Shown: positions 7,917 to 15,430 of the stretch, piece after piece
How positions within the stretch are numbered: the first letter of the stretch is position 1
Layout: each line of letters opens with the position of its first letter
Source of the DNA: an uncultured Granulosicoccus sp.
GTDB lineage: Bacteria > Pseudomonadota > Gammaproteobacteria > Granulosicoccales > Granulosicoccaceae
Direction of reading: 5' to 3'
Length of the DNA stretch: 38,503 nucleotides
Assembly: GCA_947495035.1 (NCBI GenBank)
Contig: CANLXI010000049.1
Coordinates: 1-38,503, forward strand
Notes under the pieces: generated by a model
Databases searched by the model: none
What the model was told of the DNA's origin: nothing
The model's input: only the letters and a program-made list of their open reading frames with translations
Program-made: the position numbers and the translations under genes

Positions 7917-9725
7917 CTACAGGGCGAAGACCGTCAGCACACCACCCAGTGAGGTATAGCTGGAGAGTGACTTGTAGGCGCCCACTGCTCCCAGACCATC
8001 GGTATCACCGGTGAGCCCGGCGGCAAAGCCGATACCGGCCCATCCACCGAGTCCGGACAGAACACCGATATACTGTTTGCCCTTGTGCTCCCAGGTCGTC
8101 ACGTTGCCGATGATGCTCGACGGTGTCTTGAAGCGATAGAGCTCTTCACCGGTTTCCGCATGAATGGCTTTCAGATGACCTTCCAGCGTGCCGTAGAAAA
8201 CGACGTTACCGGCCGTGGCCAGAGCGCCACTCCAGACGGAAAACGCTTCGGGAATGGACCATTTGATCTCACCCTTGGCAGCATCCCAGGCAATGAAATT
8301 ACCCAGATTGTTGGTGCCATCTCCGGTTACCTTGCCTCCCGGGAACATGGACAGAGTGGCGCCGACATACGGCTGACCTGCGGTGTATTCGACTTCGAAC
8401 GGCTCGTAATCCATGCACACATGATTCGTGGGCACGTAGAACAGATTGGTCTCGGGCGAATAGGCAGCAGGCTGCTGGTCCTTGGTTCCCAGAGCGGCGG
8501 GACAGATATTCGTGGAATTGACGTCTTCGCCATTCTGATGAGTACTGTATTCCGCAACCACCTGTGGACGGCCGGTCTTCATGTCGATATGCGAAGCCCA
8601 GTTCACGGCAGGGTCGAACTTCTCGGCAACCAGCAACTCACCAGTTACACGATCCATGGTGTAGCCGAATCCGTTGCGGTCGAAGTGAACCAGTGTCTTG
8701 CGCGTTTCACCCTCGATATCCTGATCCACCAGGATCATCTCGTTGACCCCGTCATAATCCCACTCATCATGTGGTGTCATCTGATAGACCCACTTGGCCA
8801 TGCCGGTGTCGATGTCTCTGGCAAAGATCGTCATCGACCAGCGATTGTCACCGGGTCGCTGTACCGGGTTCCAGGTGCTGGGATTACCGGTACCGTAGTA
8901 GATGAGATTCAACTCGGGGTCGAACGAGAACCAGCCCCAGGTCGTACCACCACCGATTTTCCACTGGTCACCTTCCCAGGTAGCCATACCGGAATCGACA
9001 CCTACCGGCTCACCCAGGTGAGTGGTGTTCTCCGGATCCATCAGGGTCTGGTCATCCGGGCCGGTTGAATACCCACGCCACGCCAGGGAGCCATCGTCAA
9101 TGTTGTAGGCAGTGATGTGGCCTTGTACGCCGAACTCCCCCCCTGAGATGCCCAGGAAAACCTTGTCGTTGTAGACCATCGGTGCGGCCGTACCGGTCTC
9201 GCCCTTGCCCGGATCACCGTTCTTCACGGACCAGGCGACTTCACCAGTCTTTGCATCCAGCGCAACCAGCGTGGTATCGGCCTGGTGCAGGAAGATCTTT
9301 CCTTCACCATAGGCAAGACCACGATTGACCGTGTCGCAGCACATCACAGGGATGACCGATGGATCCTGTTTTGGCTCGTGCATCCACAGGATGCGACCTT
9401 CTTCGTTCAGATCCATGGCATACACGCGATTCGGAAACGGCGTGTGCAGGTACATGGTGTCACCGATGATCAGCGGTCCACCTTCATGGCCTCTCAGTAC
9501 ACCGGTCGAGAACGTCCAGACCGGTTGCAGATCCTTGGCATTGTCGGCGTTGATCTCATCCAGTGTGCTGTAGCGGGTATTGGCGTAGTCGCCGGTCTGC
9601 ATCACCCAGTTTGCAGGGTTCGCAGCCAGTTCCTTGACTTCGTCATTGGCATTGCCAATCGATACTCCAGCTAGTGCAACGGCTATCGATGTCATTGCCG
9701 TCGTTCTGACAAGGTGTCTTATCAT
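7917..9725 (-). CDS. xoxF: Lanthanide-type PQQ methanol dehydrogenase XoxF
   Basis: The enzyme oxidises methanol (and often other primary alcohols or formaldehyde) in the periplasm using PQQ. The start at 9725 gives 602 residues, the usual length. It has GGAGA just upstream and begins a signal peptide (1-27, GNANDEV), whereas the open frame extending to 9923 lacks support. Adjacent cysteines 129-130 form the ring disulfide typical of the family. The metal-site residues are visible as Glu197, Asn281 and Asp323, plus Asp325 in WDYDGVNE. This extra Asp is the established marker of lanthanide-dependent XoxF; calcium-type MxaF has a small residue there. Tryptophan-docking repeats run through the sequence. 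It heads the minus-strand operon. By eye it resembles the XoxF5 clade. Confidence 0.97.
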   Translation of the reverse strand: MIRHLVRTTAMTSIAVALAGVSIGNANDEVKELAANPANWVMQTGDYANTRYSTLDEINADNAKDLQPVWTFSTGVLRGHEGGPLIIGDTMYLHTPFPNRVYAMDLNEEGRILWMHEPKQDPSVIPVMCCDTVNRGLAYGEGKIFLHQADTTLVALDAKTGEVAWSVKNGDPGKGETGTAAPMVYNDKVFLGISGGEFGVQGHITAYNIDDGSLAWRGYSTGPDDQTLMDPENTTHLGEPVGVDSGMATWEGDQWKIGGGTTWGWFSFDPELNLIYYGTGNPSTWNPVQRPGDNRWSMTIFARDIDTGMAKWVYQMTPHDEWDYDGVNEMILVDQDIEGETRKTLVHFDRNGFGYTMDRVTGELLVAEKFDPAVNWASHIDMKTGRPQVVAEYSTHQNGEDVNSTNICPAALGTKDQQPAAYSPETNLFYVPTNHVCMDYEPFEVEYTAGQPYVGATLSMFPGGKVTGDGTNNLGNFIAWDAAKGEIKWSIPEAFSVWSGALATAGNVVFYGTLEGHLKAIHAETGEELYRFKTPSSIIGNVTTWEHKGKQYIGVLSGLGGWAGIGFAAGLTGDTDGLGAVGAYKSLSSYTSLGGVLTVFAL

Positions 9726-9988
9726 TACTCTCTCCACGATTGATTGAGAAATACTCAAACTGCTCAGAACAATCGGCGTTCCGCTTCGGCATTGGTGTCG
9801 ACAGAGCATGCCTATGGACTCCACAAGCCCGCTGATGATGCATTCGGCTCGCAAATTCAAGGGCTTTTGATTGTCAGTCTTCATGGAACGCCACCGGGAG
9901 ATGGCCACACAAGCGACTTGCATATGGGCGGGAGCATCTGTTTCCCGCTAGCCGTACAAGAGGTGAAATTCTCCCTGTATCCAAATGT

Positions 9989-10031
9989 ACTGGTCACCTG
10001 AAAGTCTGACGCCTTCATGGTTTTGACCAGT
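9989..10031. promoter_or_regulatory. Operator-like inverted repeat upstream of xoxF
   Basis: ACTGGTCA at 9989-9996 and TGACCAGT at 10024-10031 are perfect 8-base inverted arms with centres 35 bases apart. A related GGTCAA lies at 10063-10068. The pair sits immediately downstream of the candidate -10 element for xoxF, a position where a repressor or activator could act. A stem-loop in the leader RNA is the alternative. Confidence 0.35.
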
Positions 10032-10040
10032 TACATACAA

Positions 10041-10068
10041 ACTACACCTGAATTCAAAACGGGGTCAA
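10041..10068 (-). promoter_or_regulatory. Candidate sigma-70 type promoter for xoxF
   Basis: Read on the minus strand, TTGACC (10068-10063) is followed after 16 bases by TGTAGT (10046-10041). This gives matches of 5/6 and 4/6 to the consensus -35 and -10. The start site would be near 10033, leaving a leader of about 300 bases before xoxF. It is based on pattern only. Confidence 0.3.
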
Positions 10069-10184
10069 TACGAAACGGCGGGTTCAATCACGAAATATAC
10101 TTGTACCTTAGGCCCATACGGAGCCACTCGGCCAGCTCATCGAAACAACAGCAGCAGGTGGCAGATGAACAGATCGCGGATCAG

Positions 10185-11132
10185 CTACTCCCATTCAAGC
10201 TCTGTATAGGCCTTGGTGACGTTGCCGGGATGCACCTGCTCATACAGCTGCCAGTGGTGCCCCGAAGCCCGCTGCAGTCCGTTGTCGATGGCTTCCGACA
10301 AGGTGTTGCCGCGTTCTATCTGACCAGTCACATCCTGTCGCAATCTCTGTAGATATTGCAATTGCGGTGCAGCAACCTCCTGCCAGCTGCCCGGCTTTCC
10401 ATGTCCCGGCACGACCAGGGAATAATCTTCTTCCGCCAGGCGTTGCATGACGTCCAGCCAACCAGGCAAGCTGCCGTCGAGAGAAGGTGTTCGCTGCGCA
10501 AACAGCAGATCCGAGGCAAACAGGGTGTTGCTGAGGCTGTCCAGAACGCTCAGGTCGTTATCGGTATGCGCTGTGGGATAAGCGGTGAGCAACAGATTCC
10601 TGCCACCGAGATCCAGGCTCAGCACCTCCTCGACCAGAACATCCGGTAAACGCAAGGCCTTGCTGCGATCCGCATCGAACAGCTCCGGATAACGACTCAG
10701 GTAGAAGTCTCCGCGCTGTGCCAGAGCACGTGGATAGTTGGCATGCGCAACCACTGTCACCTCTTCGGAAAATACCGAAACCGCGGCCATGTGGTCAGGG
10801 TGTATATGGGTCAGAATCACCCATTTCACCGGTAATCGGGTCTGCGCCTCGATGGCTTGCAGCAACAGCAGACCGTTGCGCGTGCTACCGCCGGGATCGA
10901 CGACTGCCACAGCATCGCTACCGACAATGAAAGCGCTGTTGACGATGTCACCATGGTTGGCAGCACTCATATCCTCGTTGAGCCCCAGATGCAGATGGAC
11001 ACCTTCGGCCACTTCGGAGAACGTGTAATCATCATCGACCGCATGAGCCACAGGCCATGTCAGCCACAGGCATGTCAATGCCACGCAGCGCGCTGCGCTC
11101 GGTACCGAGAATATCTTCCTGCCTGTCCACAT
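10185..11132 (-). CDS. Quinoprotein-relay zinc metallohydrolase (SoxH-like MBL fold)
   Basis: This 315-residue secreted metallo-beta-lactamase-fold hydrolase has a signal peptide at 1-31 (AVAHAVD-type end). Zinc ligands are visible: HIHPDH at 109-114, His189 in TAHTDND, Asp208 in FASDLL and His244 in VPGHG. This is the complete set for a binuclear site as in glyoxalase II. Proteins of this type recur with PQQ dehydrogenases and a SoxYZ-like carrier and are named quinoprotein relay metallohydrolases; SoxH of sox clusters is a relative. The natural substrate is not established, but thioester hydrolysis is plausible from the fold. It lies upstream of xoxF in the same orientation, with its own promoter region containing a tandem repeat. 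Confidence 0.88.
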   Translation of the reverse strand: MWTGRKIFSVPSAARCVALTCLWLTWPVAHAVDDDYTFSEVAEGVHLHLGLNEDMSAANHGDIVNSAFIVGSDAVAVVDPGGSTRNGLLLLQAIEAQTRLPVKWVILTHIHPDHMAAVSVFSEEVTVVAHANYPRALAQRGDFYLSRYPELFDADRSKALRLPDVLVEEVLSLDLGGRNLLLTAYPTAHTDNDLSVLDSLSNTLFASDLLFAQRTPSLDGSLPGWLDVMQRLAEEDYSLVVPGHGKPGSWQEVAAPQLQYLQRLRQDVTGQIERGNTLSEAIDNGLQRASGHHWQLYEQVHPGNVTKAYTELEWE

Positions 11133-11372
11133 GTCCTGCCCTCTCCCTGTCTGTTGGTCGCTTTTGCCTGTCCTGCTATTCGCTGTATTCGCTGTATTCG
11201 CTGTATTCGCTGTATTCGCAGCATTCGCAGCATTCGCAGCATTCGCAGCATTCGCAGCATTCGCAGCATTCGCAGCATTCGCTTGTCATCAAACAGAATA
11301 CGATAACTTGACTTTGACAACGGTAGAACACTACCGTAAGCCGACAAACAACATCGGGAGATTCACGCCAAC
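11133..11372. promoter_or_regulatory. Divergent intergenic region with tandem repeat
   Basis: This is a 240-base region between the metallohydrolase gene (minus) and an unknown secreted-protein gene (plus), so both promoters should lie here. Almost half is taken up by the 9-base array at 11174-11282. The AT-richer stretch 11283-11350 on the right side is the most promoter-like, but no hexamer pair was convincing. Open frames through the repeat on both strands are by-products of its lack of stop codons. Confidence 0.5.
11174..11282. repeat. Compound 9-bp tandem repeat (tgtattcgc x4, agcattcgc x7)
   Basis: After a diverged copy at 11174-11183, four perfect TGTATTCGC units (11184-11219) are followed by seven perfect AGCATTCGC units (11220-11282). 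The two unit types share the core ATTCGC, so one arose from the other and each then expanded separately. The array lies between two divergent genes, where a change in copy number would alter promoter spacing. Confidence 0.97.
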
Positions 11373-12053
11373 ATGAAGTCAGTTTCGGCCTTGCCTCCTT
11401 CTCGCATGACACGCTTCAGCGCCGTCGTACTGTTGTCTGTTCTGCTGTGTCTGGGTCCGGCCAATGCATTTGATCAGCTGAGCCAGGCACAATCGCTGAT
11501 CTACGACACGTCGCATCTGGCCAATACCCACGAAGGCCAGCAGATCGACTATCGTTACGAATCCATCGACACGGGCGACGCCAGACTTCAGGACAAGACT
11601 ACCCTGACCGTCAGCAAGACTCTGCCGGAGGACCGTCGCGATGTCGAAGTGAACTTCCTCAGTGCGGAGCGACACATGGCGCTTCCACCCTTCCAGGGTT
11701 ATCGTGGCAATCCCGTCATCATCGCCATGCTGGAGCACATCGCACAGTCGATGGGCTCGGATACCGGCGGGGGCGCCTTGTACTTTCGCAACCGGATTCG
11801 CGACGCCCTGGCCGATGCGGAGCTGACCGTCGAGGAAAGTGAAGCAAGCTACGCCGGTAGCCAGCTGAATACCCGCAAGCTGACGTTCCGCCCGTTTATG
11901 AATGACACCTTTCTCGGCGGCGATTCATCGTTCTATCGCAATACCGAGTTCTCCATTCGATTCAGCGACCAGGTACCCGCCGGGGTCCTGGCCATCACCG
12001 TACACGCCGAGTCTGATGAAGCACTGTTCCATCGACAATTGAGCCTGGAATGA
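11373..12053 (+). CDS. Secreted protein of unknown function near xoxF
   Basis: This 226-residue protein has a signal peptide whose hydrophobic core is at about 15-33, ending PANAFDQ. The mature part (MALPPFQGY, GGGALYFRNRIRDALAD, then beta-like segments to the end) matches no family I can name. GGGAGA lies 12 bases before the ATG, a long spacing; a second in-frame ATG at 11406 also leaves the hydrophobic core intact. Its stop overlaps the next gene by ATGA, so the two are co-translated. Their location between two quinoprotein-relay genes suggests a periplasmic accessory role. Confidence 0.8.
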   Translation: MKSVSALPPSRMTRFSAVVLLSVLLCLGPANAFDQLSQAQSLIYDTSHLANTHEGQQIDYRYESIDTGDARLQDKTTLTVSKTLPEDRRDVEVNFLSAERHMALPPFQGYRGNPVIIAMLEHIAQSMGSDTGGGALYFRNRIRDALADAELTVEESEASYAGSQLNTRKLTFRPFMNDTFLGGDSSFYRNTEFSIRFSDQVPAGVLAITVHAESDEALFHRQLSLE

Positions 12054-12454
12054 CAAACGCCATGACCATCAGGACCTCCCCGCCACATTCTCTGTGGCGC
12101 TGCCTCTCCATCACCGGTTCGCTGCTGGCCCTGCTGTGCACTTCGGTAGCCGCCCACGCCGAGGAATGCAAGGCCACCACCCATGACTACCCGACAGCTG
12201 CCATAGCCGATTACGTTCTCGGTTGCATGGCGGCCAATGGCAACAGTTTCGAATCGCTGCACCAATGCTCCTGCAGCATCGATTATATTCGCGAGCGCAT
12301 GAGCTTCGAGGACTACGAAAAAATTCAGACAATCATGCAGGTACAGCAGAATCGTGGGCAGCGAGGCCTGTTCTATCGGGATTCCAACTGGGCCAAGGAG
12401 CGTGTGGACGCGCTGCTTGGCATTCAGGCCGAGTCCACTCTGCGCTGCTTCTGA
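12050..12454 (+). CDS. Small cysteine-rich secreted protein of unknown function
   Basis: This 134-residue product has a signal peptide (about 15-37, AHAEE). The mature region has five cysteines: one near the start, one in LGCMAANG, a CSC pair, and the last in the terminal Arg-Cys-Phe. Their spacing suggests disulfides in the periplasm or possibly cofactor binding; no CXXCH haem motif is present. The ATG at 12050 overlaps the upstream stop; another ATG at 12062 is possible. It converges on the SoxYZ-like gene with only 16 bases between the stops. Family is not recognised. Confidence 0.8.
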   Translation: MTNAMTIRTSPPHSLWRCLSITGSLLALLCTSVAAHAEECKATTHDYPTAAIADYVLGCMAANGNSFESLHQCSCSIDYIRERMSFEDYEKIQTIMQVQQNRGQRGLFYRDSNWAKERVDALLGIQAESTLRCF

Positions 12455-12470
12455 GCGTGGCGCCAGAGCG

Positions 12471-13292
12471 TCATGAGCGGCTCATCGAGGCCGATTTTTC
12501 GTAATGATTGCCTTTTGAATCCATGGCAATGACGCTCAGTGTTTTCGCCTTGCGTCCGGCTTCGAAGGCAAGTCGGACAACCGGGTTTTCGCTCATCGAG
12601 AAATTGGTTTCGATGTCCAGTATCCGCACGCCATCCAGCTCGGCCACGATATTGTTGACGTAGAATGCCGGAATGTAGTTCCTGGATACCTGATCGAACT
12701 GCATGCCGGAATTGTTCGGATGACTGATCTTGATGACGGCTTCCGAATACGGCAGCTCATCACTGTCGTTCACTTCGTCAAGCAACAGTTTCATCTTGCC
12801 GGCGCGCGCCATGGCTGCATCCATGTCGGACAACGCCGGTGCTGAACAGCCACCTGATGCCTTCACGAAGCGTTCGCTCATGTGCAGCTCGCCATTGTCC
12901 AGAACAGCCACGGCCCGGACATGTGTGTATTCGTTGATGCGAATCCGCGTTTCCAGCGCATGCCAGTACCCGGCCTCCTCGGTGAAACGAAAAATGCCGG
13001 CCAGAGGCAAAGGATTCTGGTCGACAAACAGATAAAGCTCACGAATCTGCCGATGTCCGTCGACAGCGGTAATCGTGATGGGTACCGTTGCCGCATCGTA
13101 GGCACGCTTCGGGGCATCGAGGGACACCAGTTCATCACCGGTATGCACAACCGTGTCACCGAAGTAGGATCGCTTCAGCTGCTGCCAGCGTTCGTCCTGT
13201 GCCTCGGCATGGCTCATGCCCAGTACAACGACCAGCAACATGACAAGCCCGAGTCTCAGGGAAAATGCCTGTTTCATTGCGCGTTTCAACAT
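12471..13292 (-). CDS. Quinoprotein-associated SoxYZ-like carrier protein
   Basis: The start at 13292 is chosen because GGAGG lies 6 bases upstream and a signal peptide follows (about 10-31, AEAQD); the open frame runs further up without support. The 273-residue mature protein is a natural fusion. A SoxY-like domain (about 35-150) ends in SGGCSAP with Cys149, corresponding to the swinging-arm Gly-Gly-Cys of SoxY. A SoxZ-like domain (about 165-273) contains HPNNSG. In Sox systems the SoxY cysteine carries sulfur intermediates. In the PQQ-associated family the cargo is unknown. In true SoxY the GGCGG motif is C-terminal, whereas here it is internal. Gene context pairs it with the metallohydrolase and the SoxC-like enzyme. 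Confidence 0.9.
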   Translation of the reverse strand: MLKRAMKQAFSLRLGLVMLLVVVLGMSHAEAQDERWQQLKRSYFGDTVVHTGDELVSLDAPKRAYDAATVPITITAVDGHRQIRELYLFVDQNPLPLAGIFRFTEEAGYWHALETRIRINEYTHVRAVAVLDNGELHMSERFVKASGGCSAPALSDMDAAMARAGKMKLLLDEVNDSDELPYSEAVIKISHPNNSGMQFDQVSRNYIPAFYVNNIVAELDGVRILDIETNFSMSENPVVRLAFEAGRKAKTLSVIAMDSKGNHYEKSASMSRS

Positions 13293-13497
13293 GATCGCCT
13301 CCAGGTGCCTGCCGATCACGGACATCGTTTGACATCCAGCTACCGAGAACTCACACTCGATGTGCTCTACGACAGGTTTCGCTTCATTGCTGCACAAGCT
13401 ATACCACGGATGCCGCGCCGAGAACAAGAGAATGCGATGTCGATCCCGTACAGACAATGCAGTGCAAGAATGAGAGAGCCGGAGCTCTGCAGCACCC
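13293..13497. promoter_or_regulatory. Divergent promoter region, SoxYZ-like carrier / mxa operon
   Basis: These 205 bases separate the SoxYZ-like gene (minus) from the start of the long plus-strand operon. Promoters for both are expected here. I saw no clear hexamer pair, strong inverted repeat or conserved operator. The open frames crossing it are extensions of the flanking genes. Confidence 0.4.
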
Positions 13498-14019
13498 GTG
13501 TCTAGTCGTTCTCGGCACAAGGGTCAGTGGCTCTTCGGCAGCCTTTTTCTTGCACTGCCCTGTGCCTTGCTTGTCTTGTACCTCTGGCACGGGCTGCCAG
13601 CGGCCACATACACAGACGCCATGGCTACCGGGCAGTACCAGCGGGCCGCCAGGCTGCTGCAGCCGGAGATCCTTCGCAACAACCCTCAGGCGCACAATTC
13701 GCTGGCCAATCTGCATTACCTGGGTCTCGGCGTGGAGCGCGACTATCGCAGGGCGGCACTGCTCTATCACGCGGCCGCCGCCCGGGGGTTTGCCGCTGCA
13801 CAACTCAATCTGGGTCATCTCTACAGGCAGGGCCTGGGGGTCGACAAGGACATTGAACGCTCCTACGCCTGGTATGTCCACGCCGACATTGCCGGAAGTC
13901 CGTTGGCTGAATACTATCTGTCCCGCTTGTCCGCCGAACTGACGCTGACGCCACTGCAGATGCAGAGCATTCGCGAACGCTGGCAGACACTCGAACAGCT
14001 CTCGGCAGAAGCCTTGTGA
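13498..14019 (+). CDS. Membrane-anchored Sel1-repeat protein
   Basis: The 173-residue protein begins with a transmembrane segment or uncleaved signal (about 11-31). Two to three Sel1-like repeats follow, recognisable by ANLHYLGLGVERD, AALLYHAAAARG, LGHLYRQGLGVDKD and SYAWYVHADIAG. Sel1 repeats form helical scaffolds for protein contacts, so a periplasmic docking role is likely. The start is GTG with only a weak, distant GGAG, so it is uncertain. It is the first gene of the plus-strand operon, and its stop overlaps the following channel gene by GTGA. Confidence 0.82.
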   Translation: MSSRSRHKGQWLFGSLFLALPCALLVLYLWHGLPAATYTDAMATGQYQRAARLLQPEILRNNPQAHNSLANLHYLGLGVERDYRRAALLYHAAAARGFAAAQLNLGHLYRQGLGVDKDIERSYAWYVHADIAGSPLAEYYLSRLSAELTLTPLQMQSIRERWQTLEQLSAEAL

Positions 14020-14822
14020 ACAGACACCGTGCCAGTCAGAGCGCTCACCAGTACCCACACCTGCAGGTCTGGCTGCTGCTGATCAGCCTGACGGGCTTCG
14101 GCGTGTATGTCCTGCACGATCTGCGCTACCTGTCGCTGGTCGTGTCACTGGATCGCAGCTTCATGGCCTCACTGACCCTCACGCTGCTGCTGATCGCCAC
14201 GGCACATTGCGGTTGGCATGTGGCGTTGTTGAGCAGTCATATTGCTCAACTGCAGCGTTGGCTGAATGACTCTGTCTCGAGGGACGATGACGTCTGCCTC
14301 GCATCCGGCCCTTCTGCATCCTTCCTGCGAACCTGGTTCGAGGATTTACAGGATATTCCCGTGACCGCGGACGCCAGTGTTCGCGATGGTCTGGTGGAAA
14401 TCACCGCCGAGCGTTTCAGAAGCATCGTGGACCTCGGCTGGTTTTTCGTCGATCTGTCAATCCGATTGGGCCTGCTGGGTACCATCATCGGTTTCATGCT
14501 GATCTTCGCATCCCTGACAGACATCAGTATCGAAGGAGGCGATGAACTGCAGACACTGCTGATTGCCATGAGCGGCGGCATGGGCACGGCCCTGCTGACA
14601 ACGCTCACCGGACTGGTCACAGCCAGCGTTCTGAGCGTCCAGTATCTGGTGCTGGATCGTGCCAGTGAACAGCTGAATGCCTTGCTGTTGCGCGTCAGCC
14701 ATCGCTACCGCGCCATTCCCGACTCGGCTGACCCGACCAGTCGTCCCCGGGTGCCGCTGCCTGAAGCCGACTCTCATGTGCGCAGTGTCGCGCACGAGCA
14801 GACCCCGCCGGGTTCGTCGTGA
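14016..14822 (+). CDS. MotA/TolQ/ExbB-family proton channel protein
   Basis: This 268-residue membrane protein has four likely helices: about 11-32, 50-72, 146-168 and 185-212. The third and fourth carry the family core, LGLLGTIIGFMLIF and GGMGTALLTTLTGLVTA, as in TolQ, ExbB and MotA, which use proton flow to drive a periplasmic partner. The cytoplasmic part lies between helices 2 and 3 and at the C-terminus. The GTG start overlaps the upstream stop. The adjacent 203-residue gene has the single-anchor topology expected of the ExbD/TolR partner. The location inside a methanol dehydrogenase assembly operon is unexpected; no TonB or TonB-dependent receptor is in the window. Confidence 0.88.
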   Translation: MNRHRASQSAHQYPHLQVWLLLISLTGFGVYVLHDLRYLSLVVSLDRSFMASLTLTLLLIATAHCGWHVALLSSHIAQLQRWLNDSVSRDDDVCLASGPSASFLRTWFEDLQDIPVTADASVRDGLVEITAERFRSIVDLGWFFVDLSIRLGLLGTIIGFMLIFASLTDISIEGGDELQTLLIAMSGGMGTALLTTLTGLVTASVLSVQYLVLDRASEQLNALLLRVSHRYRAIPDSADPTSRPRVPLPEADSHVRSVAHEQTPPGSS

Positions 14823-15430
14823 GACGCACCGCTCGTCGCGGCTACCGTGCTTCGATGGCCGGATCGGATCCGTTCACCGACCTGCTGTTCAACATATTGC
14901 TGGGTTTCATCCTGCTGTTCTTTCTGGCCATTCTGTTCATCAATCCCGATGAACAGACTGGCAAGATCGATATCGACGCACAGTATGTGATCACTGTCAG
15001 CTGGCCGGACAACAGTCCGGACGATGTCGATACCTGGATAGAGGATCCTGATGGCAACACTGTCTGGTTCCGCAATCGCAGCAGCAACCTGGTACACCTG
15101 GATCGGGATGACCGCGGTTTGCTCAACGATACGTTGCTGATCAACGGACAGGAGGTGCAGAACCCGCTGAATCAGGAGGTGGCAGCCATTCGCGGAGTAC
15201 TTCCCGGAGAATACGTGGTGAACGTGCACTACTACCAGAGCGAGACTGCAACACCGGTTCCGGTATGGGTCAAAGTGGCCAAGGTCAACCCGGTGTATAC
15301 CGTTGCATACTATGGTGTAACGACACTGGAGAGTGAAGGAGACGAACAGACGGCCGTGCGCTTCACGATAGCCGCAAATGGCAACATCAACGCCATCAAC
15401 CAGCTACCGAAACGACTCGTTCCACGATAG
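14819..15430 (+). CDS. ExbD-like-topology membrane protein with periplasmic beta domain
   Basis: The 203-residue protein has a short basic N-terminus and then DPFTDLLFN leading into one helix (about 20-42). The Asp just before the helix and this layout recall ExbD/TolR/MotB partners of proton channels. The periplasmic domain (about 50-203) is beta-rich and contains an acidic segment, PDDVDTWIEDPDG, reminiscent of calcium-binding or DUF2135-like domains. It is not a standard ExbD domain. GTG start, overlapping the channel gene by GTGA. I infer it is the stator partner of the preceding channel protein; the family is otherwise unrecognised. Confidence 0.75.
   Translation: MRRTARRGYRASMAGSDPFTDLLFNILLGFILLFFLAILFINPDEQTGKIDIDAQYVITVSWPDNSPDDVDTWIEDPDGNTVWFRNRSSNLVHLDRDDRGLLNDTLLINGQEVQNPLNQEVAAIRGVLPGEYVVNVHYYQSETATPVPVWVKVAKVNPVYTVAYYGVTTLESEGDEQTAVRFTIAANGNINAINQLPKRLVPR

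Larger units (their letters stand above)
9726..10184 (-). promoter_or_regulatory. xoxF upstream region
   Basis: This is a 459-base gap between xoxF and the metallohydrolase gene. No convincing gene was seen. The open frame continuous with xoxF up to 9923 has no signal-peptide logic or ribosome site and is read as leader. The more AT-rich part near 10020-10100 contains a candidate promoter and an operator-like inverted repeat, listed separately. No lanthanide-responsive RNA or riboswitch could be recognised. Confidence 0.5.

Noticed and set aside
7917..9725. Calcium-type MxaF rather than XoxF
   Set aside because: The second Asp in the DYD motif (residue 325) marks the lanthanide type, and no mxaI small-subunit gene is nearby.
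9726..9923. N-terminal extension of XoxF by 66 residues
   Set aside because: The start at 9725 has a good GGAGA site and a proper signal peptide, which the extension would bury.
11131..11376. Short hydrophobic frame with Ala-Phe-Ala repeats, plus Ile-Arg-Ser and Arg-Met-Leu frames through the same array
   Set aside because: The repeat lacks stops in several frames on both strands, so open frames arise automatically. No ribosome site supports any of them.
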